Origin: Deltaproteobacteria bacterium
Lineage (GTDB): Bacteria > Desulfobacterota > Desulfuromonadia > Geobacterales > Geobacteraceae
DNA length: 18,564 bases
NCBI GenBank assembly: GCA_021810985.1
Contig: JAJZQA010000008.1
Location: 1-18,564 of the forward strand
Direction: 5' to 3'
Shown: piece after piece, positions 1-7,113 of the stretch
Position numbering within the stretch: the first letter of the stretch is position 1
Layout of the letters: the number at the start of each line of letters is the position of its first letter
Notes under the pieces: model-generated
What the model saw: only the letters and a program-made list of their open reading frames with translations
Told to the model about the DNA's origin: nothing
Database searches by the model: none
Position numbers and translations under genes: made by a program

Positions 1-1214
1 ACTTGTCCCCCATGGGCCTCAATGATCTTTCTCACGATGGCCAACCCCAGACCGGTCCCCTCCTTCTTGCTGGAAACGAAGGGGTAGAAGATTTCTTCCC
101 GCTTCTCAGGAGGAATGCCTGGACCATGATCAACAATGTCGATGGCTAGATTTTCATCCTTGTCCTGGCTGCGGACTATAACGGTTCCGCCCTCGGGTGA
201 AGCTTGAATCGCATTTATGACAAGATTTATGATGACCTGCTTCATTCTCATGGCATCAACTGAAATTGATGGAAGACTCAAGGATGAGTGTCTCTGGATC
301 CGCACCATCTTCTCTCTCGCTACACTCTCAATCCCGGCAAGGCTCTCGTCTATCAGCCGCTCGCTATCCTCCACGCACCTGTCCAGTTCCAGCGGACGCG
401 CAAAGTCCAGCATATTCTTCACCATGCTTTCCATTCGCCGCGCTTCCCCGATGACAATCTCCAGTTTGTTCCAATCGGGATTATCCTTCCCCATATGCTT
501 TTGTATCATGCGAGTGAATCCGCCTATGGTGACAATTGGAGTTCGCAAATCGTGAGCCAAACCGGATAGCGCTCTTCCAATTGCCGCCAGGCTCTCTGAT
601 TCCCGCAAGATCCTGTCGGACTGGCGACGCTGTATCAGTTTCCACATACCATCCATGAGTAATGTCAATTGGTTCAAATCCGAGCCATCGTAGTCTTCCT
701 CATAGTTTCCCACCAATGCGACCGCCACTATTCGATTTCCGTCAAATACGGGAACGCTCATAAAACGAAAAAGTTCAACAGGACATTCCCTAAATACCTT
801 ACCGCTAAGAATGGATGAGGAGAAGTCATTGATTATCAGAGGCTTGCGCTCACGCACGAGATCCGCCCAAAGGCACGTGCTATCTATGGGAACCAAAAGA
901 TCCGTGCTATCCTCCATGAAGCATTGTTGCCTGATCTCCTTCGACCATGCTTGGAACGTCAAAGCGGTTTCGTCTTCATTGAGTAGACTGATGGCGCCCA
1001 ACTTGCTATTAGTGATGCGCACCTGTCGTTCAAGTATGTAGTCAGCAATCTCTTTGATGGAGGCCCAACTCATCTGGCTTAATTCCAGCAAAGACTGGAG
1101 GCGATATTCAGCCAGCCTGAGCGCTTCCTCCGTAGCTGTCGTTTCAGATTTTCGTTTTTGCTCCACTCTCCTGCAAAGATCATTTGATTGCTGTCCCCGG
1201 TGAAGAGTGTCCAT
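1..1214 (-). CDS. GAF-domain sensor histidine kinase, 3' end cut by window edge
   Basis: This is a cytoplasmic two-component sensor kinase with about 404 visible codons; roughly the last 20-30 residues lie outside the window. An N-terminal helical stretch leads into a GAF-like sensor domain (about residues 40-185). The HisKA box GLAHDLRTPIV carries the phospho-acceptor His at about residue 221. The HATPase domain shows VINAIQA (N box), DHGPGIP (G1), FYPFVSSKKEGTGLGLAIV (F/G2) and then HGG at the edge. There is no transmembrane segment, so the signal is probably a soluble ligand or redox cue sensed by GAF. It lies about 190 bp downstream of ftsH on the same strand and may be co-transcribed. 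The ATG at 1214 is the only in-frame ATG near the homologous part, but its ribosome site is weak; GTG codons at 1259 and 1361 are alternatives. No response regulator is adjacent inside the window. Confidence 0.88.
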   Translation of the reverse strand, partial: MDTLHRGQQSNDLCRRVEQKRKSETTATEEALRLAEYRLQSLLELSQMSWASIKEIADYILERQVRITNSKLGAISLLNEDETALTFQAWSKEIRQQCFMEDSTDLLVPIDSTCLWADLVRERKPLIINDFSSSILSGKVFRECPVELFRFMSVPVFDGNRIVAVALVGNYEEDYDGSDLNQLTLLMDGMWKLIQRRQSDRILRESESLAAIGRALSGLAHDLRTPIVTIGGFTRMIQKHMGKDNPDWNKLEIVIGEARRMESMVKNMLDFARPLELDRCVEDSERLIDESLAGIESVAREKMVRIQRHSSLSLPSISVDAMRMKQVIINLVINAIQASPEGGTVIVRSQDKDENLAIDIVDHGPGIPPEKREEIFYPFVSSKKEGTGLGLAIVRKIIEAHGGQ

Positions 1215-1400
1215 GTAACGTTTTTTCCGCCAGTCTGATTCAACCGCCTGGTGGTTCACCGAAAGATGTGGGCGCGACCTGCGTGCGTACAACCCAAAGG
1301 GATTGCAGGACGTTTCACGACCGCTTTCGAACTGTTCACCATCATGAGCTTTACGGACCACCAAGAAAAGTAGCCGAAAGTTATGTTTAACGGGCCTCAA

Positions 1401-3335
1401 CTATGGCTTTCCACCAGCGGCAAATGCCTGAGATCTCACCTCCTCGGCAAATTGTTTCAACTCGTCGCCACCGATGGTTTCGTTATCGAGCAGGATCCCG
1501 GCGAGCTTTTCGAGGAAATCCCTATAATTCTTCAACTTGAGGAGGACATTCTGGTGGGCCTCCTCCATAATCCTGGCTTTTTCGTCATCGATATCCTGCG
1601 CTGTGTGCTCGCTGTATTCTCTTTCGTTCGAACCCCGTCCAAGATCCAGATATCTTGCCTGCGGCGTGTGAGTGTAGGTCAAAAGCCCGAGGCGCTCACT
1701 CATCCCATACTCCATCACCATCGTGCGGGCGATATCGCTTGCGCGCTGAAGGTCGTTCTGAGCCCCCGTGGAGATATCGTCAAAGATCACCTCCTCGGCG
1801 ACCCGCCCGCCAAGGAGCACCTGCAAACGATCCAGGAGTTCATTGCGAGTCATGAGATAACGGTCCTCGGTGGGAAGTTGCTGGGTGTAGCCCAACGCCG
1901 CAATGCCCCTGGGGATGATAGAGATTTTACTGACCGGATCGGTCCCCGGCAGAAGCATCGCCACAAGCGCATGACCCGATTCGTGGTAGGCCACGATTTC
2001 TTTTTCTTTCTGACTCATGACGCGGTTCTTTTTCTCCAGTCCACCCATGATTCGGTCAGCCGCCTCCTGAAAATTGGCCATGGTCACTTCATCCGCATCC
2101 CCCCGAGCAGCAATCAGGGCGGCTTCATTGATGAGATTCGCCAGATCGGCGCCCACAAAGCCGGGGGTCATTGTCGCTATTTTCTTGAGATCAACATCCT
2201 CACCCAGTTCAACATCTTTTGCGTGGACTTTGAGAATAGCCTCCCGCCCTCGGATGTCGGGCTTATCGATGGCTACATGGCGGTCGAACCGGCCCGGGCG
2301 CAACAAAGCGGGGTCCAGTATGTCGGGGCGGTTTGTAGCGGCCAGGATGATCACGCCCGCGCTCGGATCAAAGCCGTCCATCTCGACAAGAAGCTGGTTA
2401 AGCGTCTGCTCCCGCTCGTCATGCCCGCCCATGGGATTCATGCCCCGGGCCTTGCCCAAGGCATCCATTTCGTCCAGGAAGATAATGCACGGAGCATGCT
2501 CCCTGGCCTGTTTAAAGAGGTCCCTGATACGGGCTGCCCCGACCCCTACGATCATTTCGACAAATTCCGACCCGCTCATACTGAAAAACATCACCCCGGC
2601 TTCGCCCGCAACGGCCCGTGCAAGCAGGGTCTTGCCGGTCCCGGGGGAGCCCACGAGGAGAACCCCCTTGGGAATGTGTCCTCCAAGGCGCTGAGACTTC
2701 TTCGGGTTTTTCAGGAACTCAACGACTTCCTCGAGTTCGCCCTTGGCCTCATCGATTCCGGCCACGTCCTCAAAGGTTACCTTCAGGTCCTTTTCGCCAT
2801 AGACTTTCACCTGTGCTTTGCCCAGGGAGAGCACACCCTGCGCGCCGCCGCTCATTCGTTTCATTAAAAAAAACCAGATGAAAACGAGAACTCCGAGAGG
2901 CAGCAGCCAGGACATCAGCGCCCCGAGCCACTTGCTCTGAACATGGCCGCTGAACTTGATCCCTTTTTGCTCGAGCTGCCCGACGAGTTTGGGGTCTTCA
3001 ACCCGAACGGTAACGAATGTTTTTGCCGGTTTGCCCTTTTCTCCTTTTAGCGTGCCTGTTATCTGCTCCGGGCCGATGAGAAGACTTTCCACCTTTCCGT
3101 CCTGAACCCACTGCTTGAATTTCGAGTAGGCAACCGTTTCGGCCTGCCGCCCTCCCATGTAGCCCTGGAACCAAAAAATGAGAATCATGGCGACGATAAA
3201 ATACCAAATCGAAAGTTGCATCTTTTTCTTGGCCGGGTCGCCCTGATTCGGACCACCCTTGCCCGGACCCTTTATACGGTCAAGGATCTTATTCATCGGG
3301 CTGGGCTCATCATCTCTTTTGCTTTTTTTCGCCAT
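1401..3335 (-). CDS. ftsH: ATP-dependent zinc metalloprotease FtsH
   Basis: This is a membrane-anchored AAA+ protease that extracts and degrades damaged membrane proteins and short-lived regulators; 644 residues, normal for the family. Order of parts: lysine-rich N-terminus, TM1 (about 41-58), extracytoplasmic domain (60-135), TM2 (137-158), AAA domain, M41 peptidase. Visible motifs are Walker A GSPGTGKT (229-236), Walker B IIFLDEMD (284-291), the second region of homology ending RPGRF (346-350), zinc site HESGH (451-455) and the third ligand Asp about 528. Two oddities: Walker A has Ser for the usual Pro, and the pore motif reads EMIVGVG, with Ile262 where FtsH normally has the pore Phe. The ATG at 3335 was chosen because a GGGGGG ribosome site lies about 8 nt upstream and the protein then begins like other FtsH; an open extension reaches 3500 and overlaps the preceding ATPase gene. 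A specialised second FtsH copy is likely. Confidence 0.96.
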   Translation of the reverse strand: MAKKSKRDDEPSPMNKILDRIKGPGKGGPNQGDPAKKKMQLSIWYFIVAMILIFWFQGYMGGRQAETVAYSKFKQWVQDGKVESLLIGPEQITGTLKGEKGKPAKTFVTVRVEDPKLVGQLEQKGIKFSGHVQSKWLGALMSWLLPLGVLVFIWFFLMKRMSGGAQGVLSLGKAQVKVYGEKDLKVTFEDVAGIDEAKGELEEVVEFLKNPKKSQRLGGHIPKGVLLVGSPGTGKTLLARAVAGEAGVMFFSMSGSEFVEMIVGVGAARIRDLFKQAREHAPCIIFLDEMDALGKARGMNPMGGHDEREQTLNQLLVEMDGFDPSAGVIILAATNRPDILDPALLRPGRFDRHVAIDKPDIRGREAILKVHAKDVELGEDVDLKKIATMTPGFVGADLANLINEAALIAARGDADEVTMANFQEAADRIMGGLEKKNRVMSQKEKEIVAYHESGHALVAMLLPGTDPVSKISIIPRGIAALGYTQQLPTEDRYLMTRNELLDRLQVLLGGRVAEEVIFDDISTGAQNDLQRASDIARTMVMEYGMSERLGLLTYTHTPQARYLDLGRGSNEREYSEHTAQDIDDEKARIMEEAHQNVLLKLKNYRDFLEKLAGILLDNETIGGDELKQFAEEVRSQAFAAGGKP

Positions 3336-3456
3336 CAAACCGCCCCCCGTCGATGTTTTAAGGACAACTCCGCTGACGCCGTCTTTAAGTGCCCGGACAT
3401 CTTCCATTAACCGCGTCAGGATTCCAGTCTGGTCGTGTCGCACCGCGAGCAGCACA

Positions 3457-4539
3457 TCAGATTCGAGAATAGGCAATGCTATCTTTCTCAAATTCCTCAA
3501 TAATTTCTGCGCTCAATGAGGGAAATACCTTTGGTATGGTCTGCCTGAATGTCTCCGTAGTAACCTGGTAGTCCTCATTACTGGCAAGTTCCTGCTCGAA
3601 GGCAAACTGTGCAACGTGCTGAAACAGGTACTCGATATCGGCGGGAGTGAATCCCGATGTCATTTCGACCACCTTGTTCAAATCGATTTTCCCTGTATTG
3701 AGCTTGGAAATATAATGGCCGAGAATAGTTGTTCTGCCGTCCCTGTCCAATCCACCAACGGGAATAATGCAGTCAAATCTGCCCGGACGAAGCATCGCGG
3801 CATCCAGCTGTCGGATGTAATTGGTGGCGCACACAAGCAGTATCTTGTTTCCCTGGCTTTTAAGCAAAGGAATCTGTTTTAGAAATTCGTTAGTAATGGA
3901 CTTATCGATCCGGTCGGCAGTATCACGGCTGCCTGCGATCTCATCGAACTCATCGATAAAAAGCACAACTTTATCAAGGTTTCTCGACTTTTCCATTATT
4001 CTTCTCAGATTGGCGCCGACCTTTTCTGCCCCATCCATCATAAGCATGCTGGGAACTATCTCTATGTACCACCAGGACAAGATCCCGGCTATTGCCTTGG
4101 CAAAATGAGTCTTCCCGGTGCCGGGAGGTCCGAAGAAGGTGATCGCTTTGGGAGGGATGACCCCATGTTTCCTGGACAGGCTCTCTTCTGTCAAGGGAAG
4201 AATAATTCTGCGCTGGACCAACTGTTTGGGAGGCTGGGAATCAGATATCGTATCCCACATCTCTCTACTGATGGTCTGTGCCCCCATTTCATGAAAAATA
4301 TCTGCCCGCTTGTAGTCCATATACTCATCAATCGCTTGCTCCGTATTCTCCAAAAAATCAATGCAGGAAGTCCGGTACCCAACGTCACGGCCAAGCTTTT
4401 CCGAAAGAAGCCACTTATGCTGCAATATCTTGGACCACAGGTCGCCAGCGGCATCAGGTTCGAATTTTACCCCGCTGAGTTCGAATATTTTGCTCGTACA
4501 CTCTTCCGGCGACAGGGTCTCATCCTCGTTACCGTTCAT
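3457..4539 (-). CDS. AAA+ ATPase with uncharacterised N-terminal domain
   Basis: This 360-residue protein has a single AAA+ module. A helical, charged N-terminal region (about 1-115) belongs to no family I can name. Walker A GPPGTGKT is at 137-144, Walker B VVLFIDEFDE at 191-200, sensor-1 Asn at about 240 in CATNY, and arginine-finger region MLRPGRFD at 249-256. The RPGR box places it in the classical FtsH/Cdc48/proteasome-ATPase clade, but no peptidase domain or transmembrane helix is present. The ATG at 4539 is supported by a GGGGGA ribosome site about 6 nt upstream. It precedes ftsH on the same strand with a gap of about 120 bp, which suggests co-expression and possibly a remodelling or adaptor role feeding FtsH. 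That role is inference; ATP hydrolysis with an unknown substrate is the secure part. Confidence 0.88.
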   Translation of the reverse strand: MNGNEDETLSPEECTSKIFELSGVKFEPDAAGDLWSKILQHKWLLSEKLGRDVGYRTSCIDFLENTEQAIDEYMDYKRADIFHEMGAQTISREMWDTISDSQPPKQLVQRRIILPLTEESLSRKHGVIPPKAITFFGPPGTGKTHFAKAIAGILSWWYIEIVPSMLMMDGAEKVGANLRRIMEKSRNLDKVVLFIDEFDEIAGSRDTADRIDKSITNEFLKQIPLLKSQGNKILLVCATNYIRQLDAAMLRPGRFDCIIPVGGLDRDGRTTILGHYISKLNTGKIDLNKVVEMTSGFTPADIEYLFQHVAQFAFEQELASNEDYQVTTETFRQTIPKVFPSLSAEIIEEFEKDSIAYSRI

Positions 4540-4751
4540 GCGTATCCCCCGTGCATCTGAAACAGGGCGGTTCTGTTATGGTTGGTCGATAATGAAAGAG
4601 CGAGGATTAAAGAGTCTGATTCTTAATTCGGACCGTCCACCCTCATGAGTAACCCCAGTCAAGCGCCCGCAGAGTTCCTCAAATCGACTTTCATTTCACA
4701 TTCGGAGTGCAGTTCAGAGAATTTGTGCGCAACTCGCATAGAATGCCTACG
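4540..4751. other. Intergenic region upstream of the AAA ATPase-ftsH genes
   Basis: About 210 bp without a gene, lying between the stop of the 106-residue gene and the start of the AAA ATPase, both on the minus strand. It should carry the promoter of the ATPase-ftsH-kinase group. I found no convincing -35/-10 pair, sigma-54 box or intrinsic terminator. The sequence GTTGCGCACAA (minus strand, near 4720-4735) holds a single half-site resembling the GTGTTGC operator described elsewhere in the window, but with no symmetrical partner. Confidence 0.4.
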
Positions 4752-5072
4752 TTAAGGGTTTATTTCGGCAAGAAGCTTCGTTGCTTCCACATCGCCCTTG
4801 TCAGCGGCTGTTTGCAGTCGCTTGACAGTCCGGTTGTAGAGTTGTGTCAGGTCGCCATCGCCACCTTCGGCATGTGACGCTGCCTTCAAATTCTGCGCGC
4901 CGGACTCACGCAACTTGAGAACGGCCTCGGTGATCATGGCCTTCTCTTTGTCGTCGGCTTCATGAATGGCTTTGGCAAGCAAGTCGAGAGTACTTTTCAG
5001 TTCGTCAATCTTCAGACCGACGTTTACATGCGCGCCCAGTCCTGCACCTTTGGAGCTTTGTAGTTCTTCCAT
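4752..5072 (-). CDS. Small helical hypothetical protein (106 aa)
   Basis: I do not recognise this family. The product is 106 residues, soluble, without signal peptide or membrane segment, and appears mostly alpha-helical: an amphipathic helix KIDELKSTLDLLAKAIHEAD, a second helix KAMITEAVLKLRES, and a C-terminal part in which KRLQTAADKGDVEATKLLAE resembles a single TPR/Sel1-like helical hairpin. The start is well supported by AAGGA about 7 nt before the ATG. It is transcribed divergently from the PAS kinase at 5356. Upstream, on its own strand, is a sigma-54 type promoter (5150-5165), and about 107 bp further upstream a palindromic array also found downstream of the adjacent NtrC-family regulator. 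It is therefore the best candidate for a direct target of that two-component system. Function unknown. Confidence 0.75.
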   Translation of the reverse strand: MEELQSSKGAGLGAHVNVGLKIDELKSTLDLLAKAIHEADDKEKAMITEAVLKLRESGAQNLKAASHAEGGDGDLTQLYNRTVKRLQTAADKGDVEATKLLAEINP

Positions 5073-5149
5073 GTTTGTTCCTTTCTTTCTGTTGGAGAAG
5101 TCGAGTAACTGTGATGCCGGTTCAATCCGACTCCCATGTAGCTTTTTTG

Positions 5150-5165
5150 AGCAAGTTTTATGCCC
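5150..5165 (-). promoter_or_regulatory. Sigma-54 (-24/-12) promoter for the 106-aa gene
   Basis: Read on the minus strand the element is GGGCATAAAACTTGCT. It keeps the invariant GG-N10-GC spacing and matches the consensus TGGCAC-N5-TTGC(A/T) at GGCA and TTGCT. Predicted transcription start is near 5139, giving a leader of about 67 nt before the ATG at 5072. Sigma-54 promoters need an enhancer-bound activator; a palindromic array lies about 107 bp upstream and a GAFTGA-type activator is encoded next door. Confidence 0.6.
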
Positions 5166-5262
5166 GACAGAAAGAGATTGATCGTATGTCCATTTTAGCT
5201 AATGATAATGGCTACTTGAGACGAAGGGGCGCGGCCCATGAGTGTGACGTAGCATGGAAAAA

Positions 5263-5292
5263 GTGTTGCACGCAACACAATTGTTGCGTTGC
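5263..5292. promoter_or_regulatory. Palindromic operator array, probable activator binding sites
   Basis: Two overlapping inverted repeats share an arm: GTGTTGC-AC-GCAACAC (5263-5278) and GCAACA-CAAT-TGTTGC (5272-5287). A further half-site GCGTTGC (5286-5292) follows in direct orientation. The 14-bp core at 5265-5278 recurs exactly at 8832-8845, beyond the 3' end of the regulator gene. Size and symmetry fit a dimeric FIS-type HTH as found in NtrC-family activators; assignment to the regulator at 7085-8794 is inference. Confidence 0.6.
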
Positions 5293-5293
5293 C

Positions 5294-5323
5294 TTGACGC
5301 CGTATGTTACACTTCGATAAAAT
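5294..5323 (+). promoter_or_regulatory. Sigma-70 type promoter for the kinase-regulator operon
   Basis: A -35 box TTGACG (5294-5299) and a -10 box TAAAAT (5318-5323) are separated by 18 bp. The kinase ATG at 5356 follows after a short leader with a GAGGG ribosome site (5344-5348). The palindromic array ends immediately upstream of the -35 box, so the regulator could also modulate its own operon from there. Confidence 0.5.
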
Positions 5324-5355
5324 AAAGCCGACGGGATCGAACCGAGGGTTCCAGT

Positions 5356-7113
5356 ATGACTGAACACAAATCCGGAGAGGATAAAACCGCCAGGTTGCAC
5401 CGCCTCGCAGAGGAGCACGGTGGAGAAGACGCAGCCCAAATGGCTCGCACACCATCCGAACATGAGCAGGGACTGGCTCACGAGTTGCAAGTTCATCAGA
5501 TCGAGTTGGAGATGCAAAATGAAGAGTTGCGCAAGGCCCAGGAGCAACTCGCCGAATCGCTTGCAAAATATTCCAACTTATATGACTTTGCGCCGGTCGG
5601 CTACGTTACTTCGAATAGGGAGGGTGTCATCCTGGAAGCCAACCTCAACTTCGCCGGACAGCTCGAAATTGAAAGAGAGCGCCTGATCAAGACTCCTCTT
5701 TGGCTTTACGCAACGGCCCCTGATAGAACCAGGATTCGGTCGCACTTCGATCAGGTTCTTAAAACCGACGAACGGCTGAGCTGCGAACTGAGATTGCAAA
5801 GACCGGGTGGCCCGGAACGTTATGTACAACTAGATAGTATCCGAGTGGTGAATGCCGATGGCACTGAGTCTTGCAGGACTTCCGTGACGGATATATCCAT
5901 CCGCAAGGAGGCCGAAGAGGAACTCGCCAGGGTTCAGAACGAGTTGGAAAGAAGGGTGGAGGAACGCACCGCCGAACTCAGTGAGAACGAAAGGAAGTTT
6001 AGAAAACTCTCGCGGGAGTTCCTTACTCTTCTCAATGCCATCAGCGATACTTTGATCCTGCTCTCTCCCGGGCTGGAAGTATTGTGGACAAACCGCGGAA
6101 ACACCGTGGAGCTGAACGATATGGCCTCGGATGCAGCAGGACACTACTGCTCTAAATTATTACGGGATCGCTCTGTTTTCCACGAGGATGGCCCGATATC
6201 AAGATGTTTCAATACGGCTGAAAAGGAAGTTGCGGTCGTAACCCATAATGGGGCGGTACTCGACGTAAGGGCATTTCCGGTCAAGGAAGCCGACACGGTC
6301 AACAGCGTGCTCCTCCTGGTGAGTGATATTACCGAAAAAATGGCGATGCAGGCGGAAGCGATGCATGCAGCTCATTTGGCCTCACTGGGGGAGTTGGCCG
6401 CCGGAGTCGCTCATGAAATCAACAACCCCATCACTGGCATCATAAACTATGGTCAAATACTGATAAATGAGTGCAGCCCCGGGAGCATGGCAAAGGACAT
6501 CGGAGAGCGCATTGTGAAGGAAGGCGAGCGTATCGGTCGCATCGTAAAGACTCTGCTCACCTACGCGCGGGATGGGCGGGAAGAAAAAAAGTCCACGCCG
6601 GTCCCCGTAGTTCTGGAAGAATCCATTATCCTGACCCAGGCGCAAATCCTCAAAGAGGGCATTGACCTGAAAATGGATCTTTCCAGCGACCTTCCGGAAG
6701 TTCATGCCAATTTTCAGCAGCTCCAGCAGTGTTTTATAAATATCATAAACAACGCGCGCTACGCCTTGAACGAGAAATATCCCGGGAGGCATAAAGATAA
6801 GCGCTTTGTGATCAGCGGCGAGCGGGCAACTATGAGCGGTCGTCCATATGTGCGAATCATCTTCTACGATCAGGGGGTCGGAATTTCGGCCCATGAGCTC
6901 TCCATGCTGACGAAGCCCTTCTTTTCAACAAAGCCCTTCGGCAAAGGCACCGGCCTTGGGTTGAATATCACACAGAAAATCATCGAAGAGCATGGCGGAA
7001 CCCTGAACTTTGAGAGTGTCAAGGGGAAATTTACCAGGGTCGTAATTGATTTACCGGCCAATCAAAGCGGCGAACGGGGGCGGAATGGGTGCGAGAATTC
7101 TTGTAATCGATGA
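5356..7113 (+). CDS. PAS-domain sensor histidine kinase
   Basis: This is a soluble two-component kinase of 585 residues, the likely partner of the regulator it overlaps. The N-terminal helix carries the common lead-in HELQVHQIELEMQNEELRKA (42-61). PAS1 spans about 70-185 (DFAPVGY, then RTSVTDIS), a coiled coil about 184-215 (ERRVEERTAELSE) and PAS2 about 222-328. HisKA has ELAAGVAHEINNPITGI with phospho-acceptor His353. HATPase shows INIINNARYAL (N box), YDQGVGIS (G1) and FSTKPFGKGTGLGL (F/G2). No transmembrane helix is present, so PAS probably senses an internal cue; PAS2 contains Cys265 and Cys284, but I see no recognisable cofactor motif. A GAGGG ribosome site precedes the ATG. The 3' end overlaps the regulator start by 29 nt, which implies translational coupling. 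Confidence 0.93.
   Translation: MTEHKSGEDKTARLHRLAEEHGGEDAAQMARTPSEHEQGLAHELQVHQIELEMQNEELRKAQEQLAESLAKYSNLYDFAPVGYVTSNREGVILEANLNFAGQLEIERERLIKTPLWLYATAPDRTRIRSHFDQVLKTDERLSCELRLQRPGGPERYVQLDSIRVVNADGTESCRTSVTDISIRKEAEEELARVQNELERRVEERTAELSENERKFRKLSREFLTLLNAISDTLILLSPGLEVLWTNRGNTVELNDMASDAAGHYCSKLLRDRSVFHEDGPISRCFNTAEKEVAVVTHNGAVLDVRAFPVKEADTVNSVLLLVSDITEKMAMQAEAMHAAHLASLGELAAGVAHEINNPITGIINYGQILINECSPGSMAKDIGERIVKEGERIGRIVKTLLTYARDGREEKKSTPVPVVLEESIILTQAQILKEGIDLKMDLSSDLPEVHANFQQLQQCFINIINNARYALNEKYPGRHKDKRFVISGERATMSGRPYVRIIFYDQGVGISAHELSMLTKPFFSTKPFGKGTGLGLNITQKIIEEHGGTLNFESVKGKFTRVVIDLPANQSGERGRNGCENSCNR

Noticed and set aside
1383..2867. Open frame of 494 codons on the plus strand, antisense to ftsH
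   Set aside because: It mirrors the ftsH coding strand, has no ribosome site and its translation has no domain-like pattern, while ftsH is fully supported.
3336..3500. 55-codon N-terminal extension of FtsH
   Set aside because: It overlaps the end of the AAA ATPase gene, lacks a ribosome site, and the ATG at 3335 has one and gives a normal FtsH N-terminus.
5195..5566. Minus-strand open frames across the start of the PAS kinase
   Set aside because: They cover the operator/promoter region and mirror the kinase N-terminus, with no independent support.
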